From: a virus
Strand: one strand, 5' to 3'
IMG/VR virus record: IMGVR_UViG_3300030339_000209
Span: 1 to 26,536 of that record
Length of the DNA: 26,536 bases
Position numbers and translations under genes: made by a program. This document shows, one piece after another, positions 7,713-14,773 of the stretch. Numbering within the stretch: position 1 is the stretch's first letter; each line of letters starts with the position of its first letter. The notes below the pieces were generated by a model. The model saw only the letters and a program-made list of their open reading frames with translations. It was not told the origin of the DNA and made no database searches.

Positions 7713-8270
7713 TTAATTATTTACTCTAATTATTTGTACTATTTTATTTCCTGTTTCTTGGTTTGAACTTGTTTGTTTCAAAGAGTTTTCGTATATTTCT
7801 TTTGCTTTAAAAAAAGAATAACCATGTGAATTTATTAAATCCTGTATTCCTTTTTTATATTCTTCTAACTCTTCTTTTGCTGTTCTTGCGTTTTCTGATT
7901 TTGCATTAAAAGCGCTTTGATTGTTGTTTGAATAATAATTTGTTGTTACAACTTGCTCTGTTAACGAAACATTTTTATCATCATCTTCTTCGTCTTCATC
8001 ACCATCTTCGTTTATAAAATCTTTATCTTCTTCTTCAAGTTTTTTCATAATTTCAGCTAATTCTTCTGAAGTTGGTAGATCAAAAGATAAATTATCTGTT
8101 ATTTGCTTTACAGATAAAGAAGGAGTACTTGGAAGTTCTTCTAATTCTTCAGAAATTAAATCTTCTGGAGATGTAAAATCAACAACTTTAGTATTTTCAG
8201 ACTCAACATGTGCTTTTATAATTTCTTCTGTATCTGAAAATACAGATTTTTTTTCATTTTTCTTTGCCAT
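7713..8270 (-). CDS. Unknown acidic protein
   Basis: 185-residue strongly acidic protein with a low-complexity stretch (NEDGDEDEEDDDKN, about residues 92-105) and a Ser/Pro segment. Its C-terminus (ELEEYKKGIQDLINSHGYSF) looks helical. Not recognised. It lies between the two glycosyltransferase-like genes with 1-3 nt gaps and may be a partner of one of them or an assembly factor. Confidence 0.65.
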   Translation of the reverse strand: MAKKNEKKSVFSDTEEIIKAHVESENTKVVDFTSPEDLISEELEELPSTPSLSVKQITDNLSFDLPTSEELAEIMKKLEEEDKDFINEDGDEDEEDDDKNVSLTEQVVTTNYYSNNNQSAFNAKSENARTAKEELEEYKKGIQDLINSHGYSFFKAKEIYENSLKQTSSNQETGNKIVQIIRVNN

Positions 8271-8273
8271 TTT

Positions 8274-9473
8274 TTATTTTTTTTCGTAATTATCTAATTC
8301 TCCTTTTTGAACCATTTCGTCAATAGCTGTAAATGTTTTAATTTTTTCTTCTTGAAGTAAATTAACAACTTTAATTAAACTTTCTTTAACATTACTTTCT
8401 CTGAAGTTATCTATGATTAAATCAGCAGAAGAACCTGTTGTTTGAAACAACGCTGTAGAGTTGCTACTCCATAAGTTGCAAAATTCTGCTAAATAATCTG
8501 CGAAAGCAAATTCATCACTGATATCTATTACGTTAAAACTTTCAATTCCTACGAAAGTTTTCAAGAAATTATTTTGATGTGTTATAACAGGAACTTTTGC
8601 ACAAACAGCTTCTACAAGAGGAGCAGGAATAGCACTTTTATCATCAGCAAACACAATAACTGCACATTTTCTTAATTCTTCACAGTATTGTTTAACTGTT
8701 TGTTTTTTTAACACTTTAAATTGGAAATAATTAAAATGAGGGTATTTGTTTGTAAAAATATTTACAATTTTAGAAGCTAACTCTCTATCTCTAATCATTA
8801 AACCTATTGTAGGAGCAACTTCGTTTGAATTTACTGGAGTAAGTAATTCTTCGTTAACTACATAACTTGTTACGTAATAATTTAATGCTGGGAAAACTTG
8901 TTGGTATTTGTCTTTTATGTCTTCAGAAATACAAATTACATCTTTAAAGCCTAAAACACCCCAGTTAACTCCTGGCTCCATAGAAGCTAAACCGTTATAT
9001 CCTAAAGCTAAAACAACTTTATGTAAAGGATTAAACTGGTAAAAACTTTTCATTATAGAAAAGAACCCTTCAGGTATAATAATTGTGTCAGATGGAGCAA
9101 ATTTCCATTCAGGTTGAGTTCTTTCTTTTTTTGAACTTAAATATCCTTTTGGGATGTCTTTTACCCATTCGAAATCTAACCATTTAGGAACAAACCCGTC
9201 AACTTCATGAAGAACAACAACGTTAAATCCTGCATCTTTCATTATTTTTGCGTATTCGTAAATTATTTTTACTAAAGAACAAGCAAAAGGAATATCTGGG
9301 CAATATAACAAATATTTATTCTCTTTATTAGCAATTTCTTCAAATATAACATCTAATTTGTCATATCTTTTTTCTTGCCTTACTTCTAAAGGTAAACTTT
9401 TATCATATTGTCTTTTTTTTGAGCTTTCTAACTCTTTAACAAATTCTGATTTTTTATCTTTTTTTATTTTCAT
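8274..9473 (-). CDS. GT-B fold glycosyltransferase
   Basis: 399 residues. An N-terminal Rossmann-like half (NKYLLYCPDIPFACSLVKII, then DAGFNVVVLHE) and a C-terminal half with the family-4-type motif EAVCAKVPVIT (residues 288-298). In that motif the Glu contacts the sugar nucleotide, as in the E-x7-E pattern of GT4 enzymes. Just before it lies CAVIVFADDKSAIPAPL. Likely transfers an activated sugar to a phage component or modified base; substrate not deducible. Gap to the next upstream gene is 5 nt. Confidence 0.65.
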   Translation of the reverse strand: MKIKKDKKSEFVKELESSKKRQYDKSLPLEVRQEKRYDKLDVIFEEIANKENKYLLYCPDIPFACSLVKIIYEYAKIMKDAGFNVVVLHEVDGFVPKWLDFEWVKDIPKGYLSSKKERTQPEWKFAPSDTIIIPEGFFSIMKSFYQFNPLHKVVLALGYNGLASMEPGVNWGVLGFKDVICISEDIKDKYQQVFPALNYYVTSYVVNEELLTPVNSNEVAPTIGLMIRDRELASKIVNIFTNKYPHFNYFQFKVLKKQTVKQYCEELRKCAVIVFADDKSAIPAPLVEAVCAKVPVITHQNNFLKTFVGIESFNVIDISDEFAFADYLAEFCNLWSSNSTALFQTTGSSADLIIDNFRESNVKESLIKVVNLLQEEKIKTFTAIDEMVQKGELDNYEKK

Positions 9474-9478
9474 TTTTT

Positions 9479-10111
9479 TTATTCTTTATTTAATTTTACT
9501 TCTAATTCTTGTAACCAATTTAATAATTTATTTTCTTTTGCTGTGTAATCAATTTTTTTATTTTCAAATTGCTCTGTTGGATCGAATAAATCAAATAAAT
9601 CTTTTCTTAAATTTCTTAATTCGTTTCCTGATTTTATCCATACTAACTCTTTAAAGAAAACTCTTGATTTGCTTAAAAAACTTAATGTTATAGGAATTTT
9701 TCTAGTATTAACTGTTTTATCGATTAAAACTACATCACATAATTTACTTTGACATATGTTAATAAACTCTACATTATTCTTTCTTAAAGTATCAATAGAT
9801 GCATATAAATTAAAAGACCAGTTTTCTAAAAACTTTTCTAAATCCTTTTGACAAAAGAAATAGTTTCTAAAACTGTAATCAAAAGAGTCATTATACTCTG
9901 GAGTTGGTGTGTTTAAATAAAAATCATAAGCTTCTCTACATTTTTTGCTTAAATTTTTAAAATATGTGGCATCTATATTAATTTCATCATCATCTGTGTT
10001 TCCTGATAATTCTCCGTTAATAACTTCTTGTTTCATTAAATTATAACATGAAACAAACTCAGGAAATCTTAATGTGAAATCTATAACTATTCCTACTTTT
10101 CTTCTATCCAT
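9479..10111 (-). CDS. Unknown protein, possible HAD-like fold
   Basis: 210 residues. The opening strand RKVGIVIDFTLRFPEF has an Asp at the position where HAD phosphatases carry the nucleophile. A later strand CDVVLIDKTVNTRKIPITLSF is also compatible, but the diagnostic DxDx(T/V) motif is absent, so this is only a suggestion. It overlaps the upstream nuclease gene by 8 nt (ATGGATAG). Confidence 0.55.
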   Translation of the reverse strand: MDRRKVGIVIDFTLRFPEFVSCYNLMKQEVINGELSGNTDDDEINIDATYFKNLSKKCREAYDFYLNTPTPEYNDSFDYSFRNYFFCQKDLEKFLENWSFNLYASIDTLRKNNVEFINICQSKLCDVVLIDKTVNTRKIPITLSFLSKSRVFFKELVWIKSGNELRNLRKDLFDLFDPTEQFENKKIDYTAKENKLLNWLQELEVKLNKE

Positions 10112-11078
10112 TTTTTTGTAAATTTTCTTCTATTATTTTAACTTCTTCTTTACTTAAAGATTGTTTTTCGCAATCATTACAGATGTCTTTTTTGTAAAAA
10201 CAAAATCCGCAATATTTTTTTAGTTTTCTTTCAATTTTAACTTTATTTAGGAATTGACCTTCTTTAAAAGTATAAATTTCTTTTGCAACCTTTTTAATAT
10301 CTTCTAATGCCCATTCTCTAAATTCATCAGTAACATTAATTCTATATTCTTTAACATCAGCTGGTTGTCTAATTAAAGTACAATATTCAACATCAATTTT
10401 ATTTACATCAATTTCGTATTTTTCAGAAGTAAAATGTTGATACAAAGCAGTTTGTCCAAAGAAGTATTTAGCACTTAAACTTTCGTATTCTTCTCTAGTT
10501 AACTCTTCATTGTTCTTTATTTTTTTATTTATTTCAGAAAAAGGTATTGTTCCAATTTTTTTCTCAAGATTCCATTCTTTAATTGCGCTTTTCCAATCTA
10601 AAACAATATATCTATCTTCTTTTTGATACTGTCCTAAGAAATCTATAAATCCTTTGAAATAAATTTGAATTCCGTTAACTTCTACTAAAGGTAAATAAAG
10701 ATCATCCTCTATACCTGCAATATCTATTCCTCTAAATCTTTCATAAAAATTTAACTTTTTAAGAATATCAACTCCATCTTTTGCCATATTCTTTCCAAAA
10801 AAAGAATTTGCCATTGTAGAATTACTATTTTCTTTAATTTTTTCTCTTAAAATGTCACCTATTTTGTCTTTTTTCGACGAATCTTTAAGAATTTCTTCAA
10901 TTGATTCATGAATTGCACTGCCGAATACTAAAAACTCGTTTGCAGGCTCTTTTATTCCTAAATAATATTGAAGATACCATCTAAATGGGCATTGTCTATA
11001 TAAATAATATTCTGAGAAAGAAATATGTTGTTTCTTTCTCAAATCAATATTATTTTGTACTATTACTGAATCCGACAT
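10104..11078 (-). CDS. Cas4/RecB-like PD-(D/E)XK nuclease with probable Fe-S cluster
   Basis: 324 residues. Residues 21-58 (FSEYYLYRQCPFRWYLQYYL, then FGSAIHE with His57) form the typical RecB/Cas4 N-terminal helix-Cys-His region. FKGFIDFLG (Asp146) and IVLDWKSA (Asp161, Lys163) provide the nuclease core. The C-terminal cysteines in YCGFCFYKKDICNDCEKQ, with Cys30 near the N-terminus, match the one-plus-three arrangement that binds 4Fe-4S in Cas4/AddB-type nucleases. The role is likely phage DNA recombination, end processing or host DNA breakdown. The ATG overlaps the upstream stop (TAATG). Confidence 0.8.
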   Translation of the reverse strand: MSDSVIVQNNIDLRKKQHISFSEYYLYRQCPFRWYLQYYLGIKEPANEFLVFGSAIHESIEEILKDSSKKDKIGDILREKIKENSNSTMANSFFGKNMAKDGVDILKKLNFYERFRGIDIAGIEDDLYLPLVEVNGIQIYFKGFIDFLGQYQKEDRYIVLDWKSAIKEWNLEKKIGTIPFSEINKKIKNNEELTREEYESLSAKYFFGQTALYQHFTSEKYEIDVNKIDVEYCTLIRQPADVKEYRINVTDEFREWALEDIKKVAKEIYTFKEGQFLNKVKIERKLKKYCGFCFYKKDICNDCEKQSLSKEEVKIIEENLQKNG

Positions 11079-11617
11079 TAGAATCTTCCATTATCTTTTT
11101 GAAACTTTTGATAAGCTCTAATAAAAGCCACATCTGAATCATCTCCTGGTCCAAATATTTCAATAGTAGCTGGAAATTCTTTTGTAACATGGTCAACTAT
11201 AACAAGTTTATCTTTTTCAGGATCTACTTCGTAATGTTGTAACTCATGATGAATTAGTCTAAACTTTTGATCTATCTCTAACTCTAACCATGTATCAAAA
11301 CCTATAATTATAGTTGCATCATAACCATGTAAAGTTTTTTGCAAGTCACTTTCAACTTTTGCTTGACCTAAAGTATAACCATCTCCTTTTTTTGAAGCTT
11401 TTTGTTTAAACACATAACCAATAGTGTAAGATCTCAAATCTGGTCTGAATCTTTCTATTAATTGCTTTGCTATTTCAAATACTTCGTCAGCTAATAAAAA
11501 CTTAGTGTCGTCTGAAGGCCAATTTGCAATCGGAACTTGAGTGCAAGTAAAACCAAATTTTTGACATATTTCGTCTTTAGTGTTTATTAAACTAACATTT
11601 AATTCTTGTAATTCCAT
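11078..11617 (-). CDS. Putative phage metallopeptidase (HExxH)
   Basis: 179 residues. LIHHELQHYEVDPEKDKL contains the zinc motif HELQH (His124, Glu125, His128), with further acidic residues after it that could complete the site. The upstream segment ATIIIGFDTWLELEIDQKFR fits the phage metallopeptidase family, where a conserved D-x-W strand-helix precedes HExxH. Function in infection is not established; a role against host proteins or in processing is possible. Directly coupled (TAATG) to the Cas4-like nuclease gene. Confidence 0.75.
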   Translation of the reverse strand: MELQELNVSLINTKDEICQKFGFTCTQVPIANWPSDDTKFLLADEVFEIAKQLIERFRPDLRSYTIGYVFKQKASKKGDGYTLGQAKVESDLQKTLHGYDATIIIGFDTWLELEIDQKFRLIHHELQHYEVDPEKDKLVIVDHVTKEFPATIEIFGPGDDSDVAFIRAYQKFQKDNGRF

Positions 11618-11620
11618 TTT

Positions 11621-11968
11621 TTAAAAATTAATTATTGTATTAAAAAGTCTATTTGCTAATTCGTTTTTTTCAACTATTTTCACTGTTTTATTGATATCAT
11701 CAACTTTGACTTCAAACTCTAATTGTTTGATATCCCAATCTGGGAAAATTAATATAATTAAACCTGTAAATGTTTCGTTTGCACAATTATCTATTTGGTC
11801 TTTTTTTATTTTTGAAAAAACTCTATTTTTTATAAGTACTTCGCAGTAATCTTTAAAAGTTTGTTTAGTATTGTCGCGGTTATATTGCTCTAAATAAAAA
11901 ACAATACTTTTTTGATGCTTTAAAGAAACATTGTTTTCTTTAAAATAAGGCTCGAGTGCTTTAAACAT
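11621..11968 (-). CDS. Unknown small protein
   Basis: 115 residues; helical N-terminal half (KHQKSIVFYLEQYNRDNTKQ) and a beta-rich end (LEFEVKVDDINKTVKIVEKN). No family recognised. The gap to FolE2 upstream is 25 nt without a clear promoter, so it is probably cotranscribed. Confidence 0.65.
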   Translation of the reverse strand: MFKALEPYFKENNVSLKHQKSIVFYLEQYNRDNTKQTFKDYCEVLIKNRVFSKIKKDQIDNCANETFTGLIILIFPDWDIKQLEFEVKVDDINKTVKIVEKNELANRLFNTIINF

Positions 11969-11993
11969 TGGTTAGTGGCTTTTTAGGTTTGAA

Positions 11994-12923
11994 TTAATTA
12001 ATTAGTGAATTAAAAACATTGTAATCAACATCATCTTTAAAACCGTTTTCAACACCTTTAACAATTACGCTGATTGCATTGTGGTTATGAAGAGATTCAG
12101 CGTGTGAACAAATAACTTTAAAATCTGTAATCTTTTCTTCTTTAACTAATTCTTGATAAAGAAGTCTTGCAGCATCTTCTACAAATTTTAAATAAGATCC
12201 GTTTAGTTCAGCAAAAGCTTGTTCGTCTTCTCTTTTAACCATAACTTGTGTTTCTGTTTTTAAAGCTTCTAAACAAATTTGTTGTAAATCTTCAATCCAA
12301 ACAAACCCATCAAACTTTACAGAAACTCTTGCTGTACTTCTTTGAGAATGAGGAACTACTGCTTTGTTTCTTTCTTTAGTAGCATGTCTTCCTAACTCAT
12401 AAGAACATGGACATGCACTTGAGTAAATAAAATCAAAATGAATAAACTTATCAAAATCTCCTTTTTGGTTTAGCTTTCCTTCAAGTGTTACATTGTAATA
12501 TTGCCAACCGTCAAGACTTGATCTTAAAGATTTTTGCTTAATAGGATAAGAAAAATTTAAAGAAATCGAAGCTTCAAAAGTATCAAGTTCTTCTTTGTAT
12601 TTTTTCAAAATATCTTCTAATAATGATAAATTGAAAACTTGGTTTTCATATTCATAAAAAGTTCTAACAATTCTACTCATGTTAATTCCTTTTTTGTCAG
12701 CCTCAAGAGATACTGATCCACAAATAGATGTTTTCAAATTAATTGTATTACCTTCTTTCGTTTGAAAGTTTAAAGGTAAGTTAAAATTATGAATCCCTAC
12801 TCTTTGAATTTTCACATTTTGCCCTTGAATGTGAATGTTTCCTGAATTTTGTAAATCTGGAAGAGTTGCAATGTAGTTTTTATCAACTACTAACCCTGCA
12901 TCGTATTTTTTATCTAATCCCAT
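11994..12923 (-). CDS. folE2: GTP cyclohydrolase IB (FolE2/GCYH-IB)
   Basis: 309 residues, full family length. Conserved blocks seen: VQRVGIHNF-like N-terminus, KKGINMSRIVR (78-88), SSACPCSYELGRH (Cys161, Cys163), VVPHSQRSTARVSV (181-191), LKTETQVMVKREDEQAFAEL (211-230), KFVEDAARLL and SHAESLHNHNAISV (263 onward). These include the metal-binding Cys/His set of GCYH-IB. The enzyme converts GTP to 7,8-dihydroneopterin triphosphate, the first step to folate and to 7-deazaguanines (preQ0). In phages folE commonly feeds 7-deazaguanine DNA modification, but no queD/E/C or dpdA is in this window. It is the first gene of the long minus operon. Confidence 0.93.
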   Translation of the reverse strand: MGLDKKYDAGLVVDKNYIATLPDLQNSGNIHIQGQNVKIQRVGIHNFNLPLNFQTKEGNTINLKTSICGSVSLEADKKGINMSRIVRTFYEYENQVFNLSLLEDILKKYKEELDTFEASISLNFSYPIKQKSLRSSLDGWQYYNVTLEGKLNQKGDFDKFIHFDFIYSSACPCSYELGRHATKERNKAVVPHSQRSTARVSVKFDGFVWIEDLQQICLEALKTETQVMVKREDEQAFAELNGSYLKFVEDAARLLYQELVKEEKITDFKVICSHAESLHNHNAISVIVKGVENGFKDDVDYNVFNSLIN

Positions 12924-12946
12924 TTTATTTATTTGTTTAACTTTAA

Positions 12947-12960
12947 CTTTAATATAAGTA
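12947..12960 (-). promoter_or_regulatory. Promoter-like element upstream of folE2
   Basis: Minus strand TACTTATATTAAAG, a variant of the recurrent TATATTTA box, 24-37 nt before the folE2 ATG, in the divergent spacer between folE2 and the plus-strand gene at 13005. This would be the start of the long structural/accessory transcript. Confidence 0.45.
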
Positions 12961-12975
12961 ATTTTTTTTTAAAAA

Positions 12976-12990
12976 TTTAATATTTAAAAG
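12976..12990 (+). promoter_or_regulatory. Promoter-like element (TTTAATATTTAAAAG)
   Basis: Plus-strand copy of the recurrent element 14-29 nt upstream of the ATG at 13005. It supports the motif being a strand-specific promoter, since it flips with the gene. Confidence 0.5.
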
Positions 12991-13004
12991 AAAAATACAC
13001 TAAA

Positions 13005-13577
13005 ATGGATAGAAAAAAGATATTTACAGCTATTGAAGAAAAAAAGCCTATTAGAATTTCTGTTAGTAAAGGAAATATAGTTAATTTTTATAAAATAATT
13101 CCAGAAAAAATTACAGGAGATAATACTGTGGTTGGAAAAACTGTAAGAGACGATCAAGAAGTTATTTTCGATTTAGAAGATGTTCTTGTAGAAAATATTA
13201 ATGTTTCCGCAGAAGTTTTGGATAAAATTGACACAAAAAAATTAGGAGATGTTTCAGAAACTGCAGATATTAATATAACTGAATCTGAAGATGGTGATTT
13301 CAACGTAGAAATTCCTGAAAGTAATGAAAACGAAGAAGAAGTTTTAGTAGATCAAGAATTATCAAAAGAAAATATAAAAACTTGGGCTGCTCAAATAAAA
13401 CTAAAAATTTCTAATATAAAAAAACTAAGTAGTGACATTTTAGCTTGCGAAATCGTCGTAAAAAACCTTTCAAAACTAGCATTAATATATCCTAATGGTG
13501 ATATAAAACTTAGTGGGCATTTGATTGAAGATTTTAATGATTTTAAAAATATAATTAAATATTTTAACGAAAATTAA
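13005..13577 (+). CDS. Unknown acidic protein
   Basis: 190 residues. N-terminal half is a compact beta-rich domain (KKPIRISVSKGNIVNFYKII), then an acidic linker (ESEDGDFNVEIPESNENEEE), then a helical C-terminal part (IKLKISNIKKLSSDILACEI). Not recognised. First gene of a two-gene plus-strand island against the direction of both neighbours; no Shine-Dalgarno, A-rich leader. Confidence 0.7.
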   Translation: MDRKKIFTAIEEKKPIRISVSKGNIVNFYKIIPEKITGDNTVVGKTVRDDQEVIFDLEDVLVENINVSAEVLDKIDTKKLGDVSETADINITESEDGDFNVEIPESNENEEEVLVDQELSKENIKTWAAQIKLKISNIKKLSSDILACEIVVKNLSKLALIYPNGDIKLSGHLIEDFNDFKNIIKYFNEN

Positions 13578-13601
13578 CTTTAATATCTTATTTTATAAAA
13601 T

Positions 13602-13934
13602 ATGAGATATGTTTATTTAATTAATAAAGAAGGAACTGAAGAATACAAAATTGGGGTTGGTGTTAAACCTGAAAAAAGAATAAAAACTTTACAAACAGGT
13701 AATAGTGAAACTTTAGTTATTGTAAATAAATTTAAATCTGAATTTTCCACTAAAATAGAAACCAATTTACATAAAAGATATTTCGGATCACACAAAAGAG
13801 GAGAATGGTTTTATTTGACAAATAAAGAAGCAAATGATTTTTTAAAATTATGTGAAAATTATGAAAGAGCTTTTAAAGTATTAGCAAATGAAAATATTTT
13901 CTTTCAAAAACAAATAGAACATTTAAAATATTAA
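13602..13934 (+). CDS. T5orf172/MUG113-type GIY-YIG-like protein
   Basis: 110 residues covering one domain. YVYLINKEGTEEYKIGVGV matches the GIY-YIG-related opening of T5orf172/MUG113 proteins. KRIKTLQTGNSETLVIV, IETNLHKRYFGSHKRGEWFY and the ending FLKL are also typical of this family (the metal-binding Glu usually lies in the E-x-x-L/H region). Members are small phage nuclease-like proteins, often of unknown role, some possibly mobile. A bidirectional terminator follows 7 nt after the stop. Confidence 0.8.
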   Translation: MRYVYLINKEGTEEYKIGVGVKPEKRIKTLQTGNSETLVIVNKFKSEFSTKIETNLHKRYFGSHKRGEWFYLTNKEANDFLKLCENYERAFKVLANENIFFQKQIEHLKY

Positions 13935-13940
13935 ACAAAA

Positions 13941-13968
13941 AAAAAGGAAGTTAATTAACTTCCTTTTT
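13941..13968. terminator. Bidirectional terminator between convergent genes
   Basis: Near-perfect palindrome GGAAGTTAATTAACTTCC flanked by A and T runs. It serves the plus gene ending at 13934 and the minus gene ending at 13951. The minus gene's final codons and stop lie inside the stem. Confidence 0.9.
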
Positions 13969-14229
13969 TATTCTCTCTAAACTCTCTTCAAAATCTTTTG
14001 TAATTTTATCAAGCCTTTTTTTCACTAAACTATAATCAACTTCTGAAACTATAGTTGGGTTTATACATTCAATTCTACTATCTCCTATAGTGTTTGGAAT
14101 AACATAATGAATTATATCTTCAACATGAAAAAGATTAAGTTCTTTTCTTACTTTTTTAATAACCTCATATGCTTCTTGAGTTGTTAATCCTGCTGTGTTA
14201 ACATAACACACTAAAATAATTTTATTCAT
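13951..14229 (-). CDS. Unknown small protein
   Basis: 92 residues from the ATG at 14229 (MNKIILVCYVNTAGLTTQEA). A longer version from a TTG at 14268 exists but adds an A/T-rich, unlikely N-terminus. The C-terminal half is a charged helix (KRLDKITKDFEESLERIKKE). No family recognised. Follows the 149-residue gene and ends in the bidirectional terminator. Confidence 0.65.
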   Translation of the reverse strand: MNKIILVCYVNTAGLTTQEAYEVIKKVRKELNLFHVEDIIHYVIPNTIGDSRIECINPTIVSEVDYSLVKKRLDKITKDFEESLERIKKEVN

Positions 14230-14261
14230 ACTTTTATTATTAAAATAAGTTATTTTTTTTA

Positions 14262-14711
14262 CTAACAATAATTTTCTTTAAACAATGTTTTGATTTTTTC
14301 TTTAAACCCCAAACTACCTGTATCTTCTCCTATTATAACCTTTTTTTTACTCATTCTCTCAAGTTTTTCTTTCAACAATGAAAGTTCTAATATATTGTTT
14401 TTATCTTCTAAAAAATCTCTTTTGATGTAATTTTGTATTTTAGTTTTTAAATAGTCTTTTTCAGAAATCTTTCCACCTATTATTTTTTCTACTATAGAAA
14501 TAAATTTATTTGCATATAACTCTGCGGTTGTATTTCCTTTTAAAACTTTAGCGCCAAAATCAACCATAACCTTTTCATCTTTCTCAGATAAACTATTTGT
14601 TGTATTTAACTTTGGCTCTGATCTCTTTGCTGCTGCTAAAACCATATTAAGAATTACATAACTTTGTTCTTCAAATTGTGGGTTAATATAATTTTGCGAT
14701 GTTATTTCCAT
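14262..14711 (-). CDS. Unknown protein with leader-type motif near its C-terminus
   Basis: 149 residues. Residues 108-130 (LELSLLKEKLERMSKKKVII, then GED) match the leader motif that is N-terminal in other proteins of this window, here internal. If processed at IGE it would release the last 20 residues. Rest helical (VILNMVLAAAKR). A promoter-like element lies just upstream. Confidence 0.7.
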   Translation of the reverse strand: MEITSQNYINPQFEEQSYVILNMVLAAAKRSEPKLNTTNSLSEKDEKVMVDFGAKVLKGNTTAELYANKFISIVEKIIGGKISEKDYLKTKIQNYIKRDFLEDKNNILELSLLKEKLERMSKKKVIIGEDTGSLGFKEKIKTLFKENYC

Positions 14712-14720
14712 TTATATATT

Positions 14721-14740
14721 TTATTTTAAATATTGATTAA
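14721..14740 (-). promoter_or_regulatory. Promoter-like element
   Basis: Minus strand TTAATCAATATTTAAAATAA, a copy of the recurrent box, 10-29 nt before the ATG at 14711 and downstream of the terL-C stop. No hairpin terminator is evident between terL-C and this gene. Confidence 0.45.
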
Positions 14741-14773
14741 GTTTGGTTTCTATCTTTTTAAAGTCTAAATATT

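Noticed and set aside
14230-14268. Upstream TTG start for the gene ending at 13951
   Set aside because: The ATG at 14229 gives a typical strand-forming start; the TTG version adds a poor A/T-rich stretch overlapping the previous gene.
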